Shown here: in pieces, positions 32,578 to 44,868 of the stretch
Layout of the letters: every line of letters starts with the position of its first letter
Position numbering within the stretch: the stretch's first letter is position 1
Assembly (NCBI GenBank): GCA_036426205.1
Contig: CM071568.1
Span: 214,377,245 to 214,441,244 of the forward strand
From: Ascaphus truei
Lineage: Eukaryota > Chordata > Amphibia > Anura > Ascaphidae
Direction of reading: 5' to 3'
Length of the DNA stretch: 64,000 bases
Notes under the pieces: generated by a model
The model's input: the letters and a program-made list of their open reading frames with translations, nothing else
The model's database searches: none
Told to the model about the DNA's origin: nothing
Translations under genes and position numbers: made by a program

Positions 32578-32712
32578 CTACAGTATGTCTCTCCAGAAAC
32601 TCTTTATTCCTTTTACTAGTTCCTCCATGTTGGCCGGTTTCACAACCTTTCTTAGATGATCTTTCAGCGCAAGCCACACCAGTTCAATGCAGTTCAAATC
32701 TTGTGATCTGGA
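32578..32712 (-). pseudogene. Tc1/mariner-type transposase, C-terminal fragment
   Basis: A 44-codon frame on the minus strand reads SQDLNCIELVWLALKDHLRK then VKPANMEELVKGIKSFW and ends at TAG 32578-32580. The motif corresponds to the SPDLNPIEnvW block that carries the last catalytic residue of the DDE/D domain (here IE, so Glu). The downstream residues continue out to HKPVAIA after the stop. This is a different family from the two long-TIR Tc1 copies. Confidence 0.65.
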
Positions 32713-33227
32713 ACGGTAGGGAATTTTTTTTTTGCCAATTAATAGAAATTATCAAAACAGTTTAAAACATCAAGAAACAGTTTAAAGAAAAATGGAACAA
32801 TTTGTTAGGCCCAAAATTAATTTGAAAGACAAAAAAAAAACTCGTCTTTTGCAATGCATGAAGCTTTTGCAGTAATAATTGCTGCAAGAAAAAAATATCT
32901 TTTTTTTCTTCTAAGATTTGTAATTTTTAGACCCAAAACGAATTTCAAAGACAAAAAGTAAAAAACCCTAATATTTTGCAATTCTTGAACCTTTTACAGT
33001 AATAATTACAGCAAGTAAAATAAAAACCTTACTCTGTTGTGACTGGGGGCTGCAATTTACACTGTTAGTCTGTCCATGGGCATGATAGCAGAAAGAGCTA
33101 TGTGATAAATTGATGCCCGAAGTATATAACCAGTGTTTGATCTGTACAATTCTGTGTCCTCTCTTGTACATATCCTGTATTCTTATGCTGAGATCTTTGA
33201 AATAACTTTCCTCTGCATAGCTGCTTT
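32713..33227. other. Nothing recognised
   Basis: A/T-rich sequence with a loose internal duplication (AGACCCAAAAC(G)AATTTCAAAGACAAA near 32930 resembling 32805-32830). Confidence 0.5.
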
Positions 33228-33240
33228 AGAAAAGATATCA
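33228..33240. repeat. LINE target-site duplication, left
   Basis: AGAAAAGATATCA; the right copy at 39961-39973 is AGAAAAGAAATCA, 12 of 13 identical. The A-rich composition lowers certainty. Confidence 0.65.
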
Positions 33241-33379
33241 GAGGCGCATGCGCGGCGGCTGAACTGCATGGATGTCTGAGCCATCTGCTCCGTCTTCAGC
33301 CGGCGGCAAAATCAATAAAAGTTAACATCATAACACGATAATTAAACAAACTGACTCAAAGCTGCCTCAAGACAGCAGG

Positions 33380-34341
33380 ATGTCGAAGGGGACCCGTTCG
33401 AAGCGCACATCAACAGTCCTCACTGACTATTTTGCAAAAGGGGACTCTGCACACGCGAAGAGCCAGGAGAACATGGCGTGAAGCGGCTCTGAATCCGAGG
33501 AGGAGGAGGACAGGGAGGACAGAAAGAGGAACCAGAGGGACAACCAAATAATGAGAAGGAGGGACATGAAAGAATTCTGCCTGGACATTAAGAGGTGTCT
33601 ACAGTCGGAACTAGCGTCACTACGGGCAGACGTGGGATTGGGGAGAGGACTGACTCCCTAGAGAAGAAAATGGACGCCACAGCAAAAGCACTCCATCGCA
33701 CAGATAAACAGGTGGCACAGGTACAAGAGTCGGTCAGAGAGCTCATGGACAGGCAGGAAGATGCCGAGAACCGTGACCGATGGAATAATGTACCAGTCAG
33801 AGGGGTGCCAGAAACAGAGACAGACCCTGAGGAATTTATGGGGAGATGGCTACAGCACCTAATGCCTGACCGAGCAGAACAAGACCTACACCTCGACCGC
33901 TGCCACAGAGCGTTGAGAGCGCGGCCCCAACCTGGAGACCCGCCACGTGACATAATCGCCCGATTCCACTTCTTCAGAATTAAAGAGGCATTTGGACAAA
34001 TGACCAGAAACGAAGTGGAATTCGAAGGTCATAAAATGCACGTTTACCAAGACATTTCTCCCACCACCCTAATAAAAAGAAAACAGTTGACCCCAATCAC
34101 TAAAGTCCTAAGGGAGGAAGGAACCCGGTATAGGTGGCTGTACCCCTTTGGCCTTCTTGTGGTCCAGAACGGAAAGGCCCACACTATAAGGCGCCTCGAA
34201 GATGGAGTGACCTTCCTTACAAAACTGGGGCTCCAGGATAAAATTCCGGAGGGGATGGAAGCAGGAGAGCCAGTCCCCGAGCCATCCTGGAGAGATGGCA
34301 GAAGAGGGGAAAAGAAGAAACCAGCCCGCAATCCAAAGTGA
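33380..34341 (+). pseudogene. LINE ORF1 protein (RNA-binding, L1-type)
   Basis: The likely start is ATG 33380 (MSKGTRSKRTSTVLTDYF). A TGA at 33479-33481 and a frameshift near 33640 interrupt the N-terminal part. From 33640 to the TGA at 34339 the frame is open: a coiled coil (about SLEKKMDATAKALHRTDKQV onward), an RRM-like middle (NNVPVRGVPE) and the L1 C-terminal domain (LDRCHRALR, IIARFHFFRIKEAF, VYQDISPTTLIKRK). In L1 this protein trimerises and binds the LINE RNA with ORF2 protein in the cytoplasm. Confidence 0.85.
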
Positions 34342-35780
34342 GACTCCGCGCGACAGTTCCAGTTTGACACCGTTACCTACCTGTTCCAGTTGGGGCCTCG
34401 ATGTTGCGAGCCCAGTCCAGGACTCCCTCAGGTCAGTGGCACTCCTGTCCCTGAGCTCCGACGGCGCTCCTCTCCAAATGGCGGCCATCTTGGATCAGCA
34501 TCCACCTCATACTGAGGGAGGGACGGATCGGGGAGGAGCCAGGGTAAGATCTGCCTCATCTCGCGAGAGTCCAGAATACCAGTAGCCCTGCCCCACACAA
34601 GATGGCGCCGAGACCAGAAGAGGAGATGATGCAGCAACCAACGGACGGTCTGCGTTCTGGATGCCAGCACTGGACAATGATTCTGCGATAGCACAGATCT
34701 GGGGGGGTGTTGGGGGACTAGGGGAGAAAGGGGAGATCAGAGAAGCGCACAAAGGGGAAAAATGTAGTAGAGGGAGAAGCTATAGGGTTAGGAATAGAAA
34801 TTGGGGAAACAGAAAACATAAGGAGCCCCCTAACCAAAACCAAAGCTAACGGGAAGGGGGGAATAAATTAAAAAATATATATATATATATATATATGAAT
34901 GATGATAAAATAATACATGGCGCCACTACAAACCACACCCCAAATATATAAAGAATACAAAACAAAAAAAAACCTTAATACACCTATACAGAGTAGAAGG
35001 AGGGGGCGTGGACATACACGACACAGGAGATACAATAGGAAAACTGGAGCTCCCTGAGCACAGCACCCTCAAGCTCATACCCCCGGCCCCCTACCTAAGC
35101 CACACAGACAAGTGAAGCAGAGGGGACACTTAAGGAAGGGGACAACCCCCCCATGAGTTACACAAGCAGGCTGGATTAATAGATTACAGGTAGGGAACAT
35201 ATAGATTAGGGGTTAGAGTCTACGATTAAAGTTAGAAGTTATCATTAATGCCCACAGTTAAAACCAGGGAGTTCAACTGGACCTAGGGCATAACTATAGG
35301 GAGAAAGAGACCAAGAGAAGTAGAGTCAGTTCATTAGAAAATCAGTTGTTAACATCATACAAGCTACATATACAGATGCAGCCACCGGCCGGAGCTGCAG
35401 TCTGGTCGTTGCCATGAGCCTACATCCTCGACTCGGGGAGCCCACCCCGAAGTATGAGGAAGTCCTTGGGAGGAGGGGGGTCGGAGCCGCCAGACGGGCG
35501 GGAGGAGTACTGGAAGCGGCCCCAGTTGACCCCCACATTCCAAAGGCATGGGAAGGACAGTGGCCCGGAGCCATTAGTATCTTCCCCACTATATGTATCT
35601 TTCCCTATGTATCCTCCATCCCTTGTGTGTACCCCACTCCCCCCCTATCTTCTACCAAGGTGGAGCAACGTTGTGGCCTGAGGCACTGCAGGACATCGCA
35701 GGGTGGCGGGGGATCCCGAGGATCGACGTGTCACCTTGCTGGGGACCTCGACTGAAGACAGGTGAGACACAACACATACT
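34342..35780 (+). other. Inter-ORF region of the LINE
   Basis: About 1.4 kb without a supported reading frame; holds a (TA)n tract at 34877-34897. L1 elements usually have a much shorter spacer, so part of this may be inserted sequence, but I see no borders. Confidence 0.5.
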
Positions 35781-38700
35781 ATGGCGCTAAAGGTCATATC
35801 ACATAATACTAAAGGGCTAAACTGCCCTCGCAAGAGAAAGGTAGCCCTCACGGACTACAGGAGAAAGGGAGCAGACATTGTACTACTACAGGAGACACAC
35901 TTTAGCTCCACCAGCTTTCCGAAATTCTTCGATAAGCATTATACGCAGGCGTTCCTATCCTCCGCAAAGGAGAAGAAGTGGGGAGTAGCAATACTTATTC
36001 ATAAGGGAATAGACTTAGTGGTAGACACAATCAAGAAGGACAGAGAAGGGCGGTTCCTCGTGTTGACCGGAACTATCCAACAACAACATATTACACTTGT
36101 GACTATATATGCTCCAAATGGCCATGATACTGATTTCCACACAGCAACGTTTAAGGCAATCCAGAGACACGCCAAGGGCGCCATAATAATAGGGGGCGAC
36201 TTTAACGCGTGCTGAACACAACCCTAGATCAGGACCCCCCAGGACTGGCCTACAGGCAAGACCAAAAGCACTGGAAAAGGGCCTACGTGTCTTAGAACTG
36301 GTGGACATATGGAGGGAACTACACCCCCTAGATAAAAATTATACATTTTACTCCCACCCACATAACTCCTTCAGCAGAATCGATTACTTCTTTGTCAACA
36401 GCAGACTGGTCCCGCAGATCTCCCACACAGGGATCCACAATATTTCGTGGTCAGATCATGCACCAATAGAGCTACGGTGCGCACAAATAGGGATGGACAG
36501 GCCAGGAGCAAATTGGAAACTAAATGAATCCTTCATTAAAATACCGAGTTACACGAAAGGATAGGAAATGAAATTAGACAGTTCTTTAAAGAAAATAAAG
36601 GAAGCGTTCAATCTCATATCACCCTCTGGGAGGCACACAAAGCAACACCAAGAGGGATTATTATCAGTATTGCGGCCAAGAGAAAGAGAGAGAGAAACGC
36701 AAAAATATTGGCGGATCAACAAGAACTGAAAAATCTCTGGGACCAGCATAAGAGGTCTCCTGACCCCGCTACCCTTCAAAAGATTAAAGACACTCAGATG
36801 AAGCTAAATTTGTTACTCACATCTCAGGCCGAGAAGGCGCTAACTTGGTCAAAGAGGAAATTTTTGAAAAAGCGAACAAGCCAGATACCTTGCTAGCCAG
36901 AATGCTCAACCCCAGGGGAAAGATTTATAGCATTCAGGCAATTAGAACACAATCAGGTGCAATCTCAGCTAACCCTCAGAATATTGTGGGAGAATTTAAA
37001 AAAATTTATGAGCAATTATATGATGGAAAGAAGGTGATCCGCTCCTCTGCCACAGATGGATGCGGGATTTCCTGAGGGGTGCGAACCTACCAGGGCTAGG
37101 GGCGGTTGAAAGAGAGGTAATGGGTAGGGATTTCACCTCGGAAGAGGTTATGGAGGTAATCACTCATTTGAAACCCTCTAAGGCCCCAGGTCCCGACGGA
37201 TTCTCTAATCTTTATTATAAAAAATATAAAAAGCAATTGACTCCACATCTCCTCCGCATGTTCAACCAAGTATTAGGGGGGACTCCTTTCCCACGACACA
37301 TGCTCCATGCATCTATTTCAGTAATACACAAACAGGGAAAAGACCTGCAGGACTGTGGTAACTACAGACCAATTTCCCTGATTAATTCGGACATTAAAAT
37401 CTATGCGAAATTGCTGGCCAACCGTTTGAGTCTAGTCCTACCCAGGCTGGTGCACCCAGATCAGGTCGGTTTTATCGCGGGCTGGCAAGCCGCAGATAAC
37501 ACCAGACAAATCATTGATCTGTTAGAAATAGCCAATGTTAGATTGATTCCAGTTATGGCGCTCAGCCTGATCGCAGAAAAAGCATTTGACAGGATAGACT
37601 GGCCATACCTAGAGGCCACGATTGGAGCATTTGGTCTGGGGCAGAAGGTGACAAAAGCTATTTTGGCCCTATATTCGGACCCATCGGCAAGGGTGGCCCA
37701 CCGAGGATTCGCTTCGGATCCCTTCACAATTAGAAGTAGTACGAGGCAGGGCTGCCCACTCTCCCCACTTCTTTTTGCACTATGCATGGAACCCCTAGCT
37801 GCTCAGATAAGAGACAGCAAAGACATCTCAGGTATTATCATTGGAAGCCAGTCGCATAAAGTGGCACTGTATGCGGATGATGTATTCCTGACAATCTCTA
37901 GGCCCCTTACCTCTCTGCCAAACCTATTCAACTTACTGGGGAGGTTTAACAGGATCTCCGGATTCAAAATTAACCAGTCTAAATCTGAGGCCATGAACAT
38001 AAATTTACCAAAACCACTGGAGAAGCTGATCACCCTCAATTTTAATTTTAAATGGCAGCAGAAGCAAATTAAATATCTAGGAATAAACGTGACAAAGACA
38101 GCCAATCTGCTATACCAGGCCAACTATCCTAAACTAATAAGCACCCTGAAAGGGGACATACGGCGATGGGCTACATATAACATTTCTTTGATAGGGAAGA
38201 TCCACTGCATTAAGATGAATCTGCTTCCCCGCCTCCTTTATCTCTATCAAACCTTACCGGTGCCAATTAGATTGAAGGACACCCTCGCGCTTCAATCAGA
38301 AATAGATACATTTATCTGGGGAGGTAAGAGAGCAAGAGTGGGCAAGCAGATAATGCGTAGACAAACAGGGGCAGGAGGGCTGGCGGTACCTTGCTTGTTC
38401 TCATATTACAAAGCGGCACAATTATGCCAAATTGCGCAATGTCACGCCGACCCGGACTCAAAACGATGGGTCGAGATAGAAAAGGAAATTTGCTCCCCAA
38501 TTGAACTGAAAAGTCTAATTTGGCTCCCTAAAAAGGTGCGATCAGGCATCAAATGGTCGCTATCCTCAATGACCAACTCACTCTCGGTGTGGGAGAGCAC
38601 AAGACTTAAATGTAACCTTACCCACCAAAAATCAGGTATGACCCCCCTATGGGATAATCCTTTATTTGCTCCGGGACTGAACAGTACCAATTTCGCAATC

Positions 38701-39570
38701 TGGAAAGCTAACCACCTTAATAGATTAACATATCTGGAGGGTAGAAGAGGCATACAAACTTTTGATATACTAAAAACTGACAAAAATATCCCAAATGCTG
38801 AATTCTTTAGATACCTCCAGATCAGAGCATTTTACCAGGCTCACCAACCGATAAATCAATTAACAAACTTCAAAAAGCTCTGTCGTTCAGGGACAACCAC
38901 TAAGGGACTAATATCGCAGTTTTACAAGGAAGTAATGGGTTCGGGGGAAGCAGTGGCGGAGAAACTGGGTTACATGACCAGATGGGAGTCGGACTTGGGG
39001 GAGGTGTTGAAGCTGGAGGAGTGGACAAAAATCGCGACTGCGGTCTCCAAGAGCTCCATGTGCACGACCCTACGGGAGAACGCATATAAAGTTATGATGA
39101 GATAGTACTACACTGCCACAAAATTAGCTACATTTCTGCCCAGTTACTCCCCATTGTGTCCCAGACAATATGGACAGCAAGCAGACTTGTTACACATGCT
39201 GTGTTCCTGCCCCAAAATAGTCGGGGTCTGGGAACAAATCAAAGATTGGCTAAATAGAATCCTAGACGTAGAGGTCTCGTTAGACCCGTGGCTGTTCCTT
39301 CTGAACAGACCATTAAAAGGCCTACCCAAGCATGCCCATAAACTGATAACTCACTTTGCAACGGCTAGGCGGGTGGAGATCACAGCACGATGGAAACAAA
39401 ATACGATCCCATTAATAGCAGCAATTCGGAACAGAATCTGGACGGTCTGTCAGATGGAGAAGCTGACCAGCCTCGTGAATGACACGGGCGAAAACTATAT
39501 GAAAGTCTGGACGCCGTGGCTGGCCCAGATAGATATACCGGGGGTAGAAAGGTCCACAATTTGGCAATGA
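35781..39570 (+). pseudogene. LINE ORF2: endonuclease-reverse transcriptase
   Basis: Start ATG 35781 (MALKVISHNTKGLN). Endonuclease blocks: QETHF, VTIYAPNG, GGDFNA (36196-36212), then after two single-base losses (36213 and about 36277) RIDYFF and SDHAPI. Further frame changes lie near 36550, 36865 and 37060. From 37060 the reverse transcriptase is open for 681 codons: SKAPGPDG, NYRPISL, ADNTRQ, RQGCPLSPLLFAL and YADD (37870-37881). The first catalytic Asp of block A is replaced by Ile (ALSLIAEKAFDR, codon 37570-37572). TAG at 39103-39105 (expected Trp in RWY) precedes an in-frame C-terminal segment with C-x(n)-H-x(3)-C (ADLLHMLCSCP) up to 39570. Confidence 0.9.
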
Positions 39571-39960
39571 TAGAGAGAAATGCGTTTTCTCCTGGGGCGA
39601 TAGCACAAAAAAAAAAAAAAATGGACAGACGGATTGACTCATAGATGCTAGGAGGCCCCGGAGGGAGGGCACGGACGAGGCCGGGGAGATCCCAGCCCCC
39701 CCCCTGTAAGAGATAATCCAGAGGTAACAAGGCTCACAGCGGAACCACAGTAGAAGATACCCTTCCCCCCCCTCCCACCCCCCCACTTTCCCCTAGGTTT
39801 AGCCTAGATGCGTTTGTCTGTCAGTCACCCCAGTTTGTACTGTTCATAGTTAGACTACATGCACGCTTGACTCTGTTATGAAATTGATGTGGATAAAAAT
39901 GTTTGCAATGTCTGATGTACATGTGACCCTTCAATAAAATTTAAGTTGAAAAAAAAAAAA
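39571..39960 (+). other. LINE 3' UTR and poly-A tail
   Basis: About 390 bp without coding; AATAAA at about 39934, then a run of 13 A. The 14-A run at 39607 is internal. Confidence 0.8.
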
Positions 39961-40139
39961 AGAAAAGAAATCAAGCACAGAGGAATATATATTCGATGTG
40001 TATTCGATGTATATTCAATGTGCATTGAATCAACAGAAGTGATGGTGTATTTACAATGTACTTCTACAGGTAAAATATACGTCCACTTTTAACACCTGTA
40101 GCTCGTGGCCACGCCCACCAGCAAATGCCACAAGGGACA

Positions 40140-40160
40140 TTGTGCATAAAAGGTGACACA
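40140..40160 (+). promoter_or_regulatory. Candidate TATA box
   Basis: GTGCATAAAAGGTGAC at 40141-40156 resembles a TATA box about 160 bp before the first ATG of the reading frame at 40314. Not proven. Confidence 0.35.
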
Positions 40161-40313
40161 AATTGCATAGCCTCCCACAAGCTGATCTCTATCTAAACGG
40201 TCTCTTGTCCAGATACTGTATTGTGCATTCTTACATCTTCTTCCTTGGATAAACCCCAATTCTACGGATGCAGGAACCAGCTTGAGTCTGCTGTCCTGAC
40301 AATGAGAAATTGA

Positions 40314-41265
40314 ATGGCAGCAGCTGTTTCCAAGCCAAAGGTGCCTAAAGAAAAGGTACTGAAGGCTCCCAAGGCAAAGATCCCTGGCCCTTTGTATGTA
40401 AAGAAGAAAATGGCCAAAGTCATTGATAAAGCTATTTGGGAGGGCCAATCGATTGCCTCTGCACCCACCGAACCTGAATTGGAAGTCCCACAGTTTTCAC
40501 TTTCATCACCCACCACCACCGATTCCCAAACAGCCACCTTCTCTGACCCTTTGCTCATCGAGGCTTGTCCGGTCACCCCCCCCTCACCTCCACCACCCAG
40601 CCACATCGAGGCTCATCTAGACTCCCCCTGCTCACCTCCACCACACAGCCACGCCAAGGCTTGTCCGGACAGCCCCCACTCACCTCCACCACCCAGCCAT
40701 GCCGAGGCTTGACCAGATGACACCATCACACCTTGCACCAGATCCAGCTAGGTCATCCGCATGCTGGATGTTTTTAGTGGTTTCGAAATCACTGACAACT
40801 CAACCGAGCAATACAGGGACAGAATGGAGACCAAGATGGATCTTCTTTTTTGAGAGAATGGATAGGTACATGGGTGTTTGCATGGAGAAGATTGAGAGGA
40901 ATATCGCGGGGCTCTATTCTTTGCTTGGAGTCCCTGCCCCCGTGTGTCCGATACAGGAGCAGGAGGGTGACCGGGAGACTCCTTCTTCTCCCATGGAGGA
41001 ACCGCATACACCCTCGCGTACACCCTCTCCATCCCTGGATATGAACGTCACAGTGCCAACACCAAGCACACCACAGGAACCCCCATGCTCACCTCCTCCA
41101 TCTCCAGGATATACACTTCTGTTGGAGTCGTGGACAACCCCGGTAAGAGGACGGCCACTACAGGAGGAAAGCATCTTCCCAGATCATCTAGCCCCACCCA
41201 CAGCCAGAATCACGCTGATCCGTGCGTTTATCTACACTTGGTGGTTATTGTGCGGTGTCTTTTAA
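40314..41265 (+). pseudogene. Proline-rich reading frame with 16-residue repeats, unrecognised
   Basis: The frame starts ATGGCAGCAGC and opens with a Lys/Pro-rich basic segment (VSKPKVPKEKVLKAPKAKIP). Residues about 80-130 are three 16-residue units (SPPPPSH then EA), encoded by a 48-bp repeat. TGA at 40710-40712 replaces Cys in the third unit, TAG follows at about 40749, and the frame shifts near 40850 into a continuation (ERMDRYMGVCMEKIERNIAG) that looks amphipathic and then Ser/Pro-rich to TAA at 41265. I do not recognise a family. It is either a decayed gene or a real gene with sequence errors. Confidence 0.4.
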
Positions 41266-43550
41266 AATTATTAGGGACATTACATAACATGTAATTTAGC
41301 AAACGTAACAACAACATCCATTCATGGAATATAGTGGTGGGGGGAGAGAAGGGGATAAACCCTGCTCAGCTATTGATTATGGGAGGAGAACATCCATTGA
41401 TGCACATGAGCGATGTTAACACTCAATGCATGTTTGTATGAAAAGACCCCAATGTTTTAAACTTCATTAACATTGCAATGTATGTGATTAGTTGTTGTAT
41501 CACTTCATCTTCATGTTGATTACTACATTGTCACATGTGTATGTATAAGTGAAAGATGTGTGTTGATTTGACGTACATGTAACATGTGTCAAAATGTTAA
41601 CACCATTCCAAAGTATAGTTCTTTGGATTCTCAACTTTTCCTAATTCATTCAACACAATGACAATGTAGTTAATATAATTTTTATTTCATTCACGTTAGT
41701 TATTCATGATGATCATGATCCTTTATAACTAATGTCAACATATGAACATAAATGAAGTGGACATTTGCATACGCACACATTTCAGAAACAGTGTGTGTGT
41801 GTGTGTGTGTTGTAGTATTTGTGTGATGCATGTATTTCTACATGAAATAATATAAACCAACATAATAATGTTGCTTTTATCATCGGCCTCACTTAGCTAT
41901 GTATGTGTTGAACGTTTACTAATAACACTAAACTATAGTTAGTCGTGTTAATAAAATTTACACACAAATGTTCATGGTTTCATGATCTTTAACTAACATT
42001 CATTAGCTCATGCATCTTAGGTTACCACTACAACTTAGGTGATAATATAAAATGCACACGACTAAACAGTTTCTATCACCTCACTATTGTTATTGTGTAC
42101 GTTCTTATACAATGTCTACGAGTTGTTATGTAGCATTTACATTCTTTGAAAAGTCAGACGTGAGATTATAATATATAGTAGATTAATGTGTTTGCTGAGT
42201 GATAATGTTGGTTGCATATATCACATGGCAATACATATAATGTTAGTAGAAAAGAACAAAAAAACAATATAAGTTCGAACTTCAGTGCTTAGCAACATCA
42301 TTATGTTAATTAAGTGCATAGTAAATATTTGCATAATAGGATAACATTATGTAGTGATTGTTAATCTGCGCACCAATCATTGAAAGCATTGTTACATATT
42401 TATTATAATAGTTGTTCGCTAGTCATCACAATCATCTAATATAACGATTGGCTCATCTGAAATCATACAGTACATTGGTCCCATGTATTCATCCGTGACA
42501 TCTGTGAAATACAGCAAACACATGATGTTCAAAGATGGCACATTTATATATGTCTCAGCATGACAACGCTTAACACATCTCTATATGATTGTGGATATTT
42601 ACGCATAAGTAACGTATATGTTTAAACTGCAAGGATAAAACTACAGATACAGAACTGTCTCATTTTTCTAATGGCGTTGCTGGCATTACTACTGATATGT
42701 TTTTTCCGGTGCCTGTATACATAATAATGTGCGCGCACAACGTCTGTTGCGCGCGCACGTCACGAATGTGTGGACTAAGTCTTAGCGCATGCGCAAAACG
42801 ATGTGTACGCTGTGCGTTCAATACATGTCCCTCTATAGTGCTGCTAGCAATACACATATCATGACTGGAAGTTATGATATGGAAGCGAAACAAATTCACT
42901 TCTACACACGTACATATCTAAGCGTTGTAAACGGACGTGTGCCCACGGAAAAAACAGACGATCAGCCAATGAGCGAACAAAATACGTGTGACATCATGTT
43001 AAAGCACCGTGAAATGCACGCAAACACCCCTACCACTGAATGAACATTGGCCTCCAGCGCTGTGCACGCACCGCCCCACCGACGCGCGCATGACACACTG
43101 CACTGACGTAACAATAAGCTACGGGCACAGCCAATACGGTTTCACGCGCGCACATCGGTTGGGGGTGGGGCTTGCATCGGTAACCTTTTTAAGGACGCCT
43201 TGGGACATTACCGCGGTCCCACGTCATATGTGGGCGACACTTTGTTTTTATATGTTGAATGCTAAACAATGAGGTGTGTGTGTGTTACAGTTAGTGTAAC
43301 ATGTTGAAATGATACTTTAAAAGCGATAATAATCTAGAATTTAGGACTCCGTCACCAATGTGTACTAATGGTTCGTCATGTAGTATATTGTTATAGGAAA
43401 TAATGTCTTTGTGCACGCTACATGTAAGCCTGTCTGCAATGTTAAGCTGTATCCACTCATTTGGCTAACAAATGGTGTATATTATTAATGTAGACATATA
43501 TAATTTGAGTAAAGGTATAACGACATTTGTATTTACCATTCTTGTAGAAG
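41266..43550. other. AT-rich region with a CpG-rich patch
   Basis: No coding supported. 42725-43215 is richer in GCGC and ACGT than its surroundings (GTGCGCGCACAACG opposed to TTGCGCGCGCAC) and lies downstream of the forkhead-like frame on the minus strand. A (GT)n tract lies at 41793-41810. Confidence 0.45.
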
Positions 43551-44189
43551 TCAAAACTGATTTGGCTGCAACTGCTCGCTCCAGGAAGGAACAACAGTAT
43601 CATCCATGGTTGAGGCAACCGTTGAATCCTGAATCACACACATCTTCATGAGGGCGTCATATGGTTCTGCAGTGGCTTCTTGAAACAAGACATCCGGAGG
43701 TACGTACAGTTGTTGGTTGTTTTCTCATCCACATTGGTATTGCCCATATAAGTTTGGATACATATCATAGTAGTTATGTCCATCTTGCATCTGGTCTTGA
43801 TGAATGGAGGGTGCAGATAGATCAGCAGACGCGACAGTCGGTGCGGCTTCAGTGTCACTGGTATTAGGCAAAAATATGCTATTTAACAGAAGATATGTTC
43901 CATGTTCCATGGTAAGTTTAAATGATGGCGCAACATGCCAGCATCCATATCGTTGATCTAGCCGATCATGGACACGCTCAAAACATTCATTTGCGGATAA
44001 AGTGAATCGTACAGAAGTTTTAAAATTTCTTTGTTTGTCAGGTTCTTGGTAGTATGGATATTTGTTTTGGATCAAGTCATAGATTTTGGCCACGTTTGCA
44101 CTTTTCTCTGGCGTTGATTCGATTGCTTCATAAATCATAAATTTGTATGATTTACGTGGATGGCTGTGCAATGTGGAAGCTTCTGCCAT
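43551..44189 (-). CDS. Divergent forkhead-domain protein, one in-frame TGA
   Basis: Start chosen at ATG 44189 (GAAGAAATGG, strong initiation context; MAEASTLH), though the frame is open to 44285. Residues about 12-88 align with the forkhead winged helix: RKSYKFMIYEAIESTPEK (helix 1), KIYDLIQNKYPYY (helix 2), NFKTSVRFTLSANECFERV (helix 3) and GCWHVAP (wing 1 strand). The usual GWxNSIRHNLS recognition helix is changed: the Trp, Asn and His that are near-invariant are Phe, Thr and Phe. Residue 155 is TGA (43725-43727); the same frame then continues 57 codons to TGA 43551-43553. The tail is acidic and tyrosine-rich. It is probably a single-exon nuclear protein or its recent pseudogene. No neighbour suggests a partner. 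Family call is firm; orthology is unknown. Confidence 0.65.
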
Positions 44190-44544
44190 TTCTTCTCTCC
44201 AAGTGTACGTTGTGTAAAGTTGAATGCATACGGATGTCTGCTGAATGTGTGAATAGTTACATGTTATCTTCGCGGTTTGTTCCAAGGTTATAATACAACC
44301 TAGCAGTTATACGCCTAGGTTTTCTCCCACAATATTTTTTTTACAATAATTGGCTGGAATTCTTTAGGTAAGATACTCTTTTCACAGGAATCGAAACTTT
44401 ACTTTCGGCTTAGGCAATCAATATGTGCAAAACAAGTAGACTCTTTGAATTAGAATAACAATGTGTGTGAAATCATCAGCAGTGCTATGATGAACAGATT
44501 TCTGCTGACACTTAGCTAGATGTAACCATACACACACATCTCTA

Positions 44545-44642
44545 TGTTTGTCTCTTTTTCTTTTTTTTTCTCTCTGTCTGTTTATCTCTCTTTCTTTCTC
44601 TGTCTCTCGCTCTCTCTTTGACTCTCTCTGTTAGTCTCTCTT
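44545..44642. repeat. CT-rich low-complexity tract
   Basis: TCTCT and TTTCT units over about 95 bp, upstream of the forkhead-like frame. Confidence 0.85.
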
Positions 44643-44646
44643 GATA

Positions 44647-44868
44647 CTGCACCGACACACTTTATTCGAGCAAATACCCGGTATGTACCTGGCAGATACC
44701 TGGAATGCGCCACTCCTCACCTCTGACAAGCCCCGTTGCGTTTGCCTTCCCAGCCTGGGTTCATGCCTGGCTGACGGGCGGCTGATCTGTTAAATGATAA
44801 TGATTAGGATTTAATAGGCTGCAATGCTTCGCGTGTCTACCAGATGGCATAAATTGTGGTGTGTGAAT
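44647..44868 (+). mobile_element. TIR-family element end, copy 1 (direct repeat)
   Basis: After TA it reads CTGCACCGACACACTTTATT then CGAGCAAATACCCGG. The same block recurs at 46186-46408. Both tips match the ends of the 360-bp insertion at 28582-28941 (TTTATT(C/A)GAG core). A right-hand partner end was not found. Confidence 0.65.

Larger units (their letters stand above)
33241..39960 (+). mobile_element. Full-length L1/Tx1-type LINE (inactive)
   Basis: A 6.7-kb element with a short GC-rich leader (33241-33379), ORF1 (33380-34341), an unusually long inter-ORF region (34342-35780), ORF2 with endonuclease, reverse transcriptase and a C-terminal cysteine motif (35781-39570), a 3' UTR and a poly-A tail (39948-39960). 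It is flanked by a 13-bp imperfect duplication. Order and motifs are those of L1-clade elements, which in frogs include Tx1. Multiple frameshifts, a nonsense codon and a lost catalytic Asp show it is dead. Confidence 0.9.
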
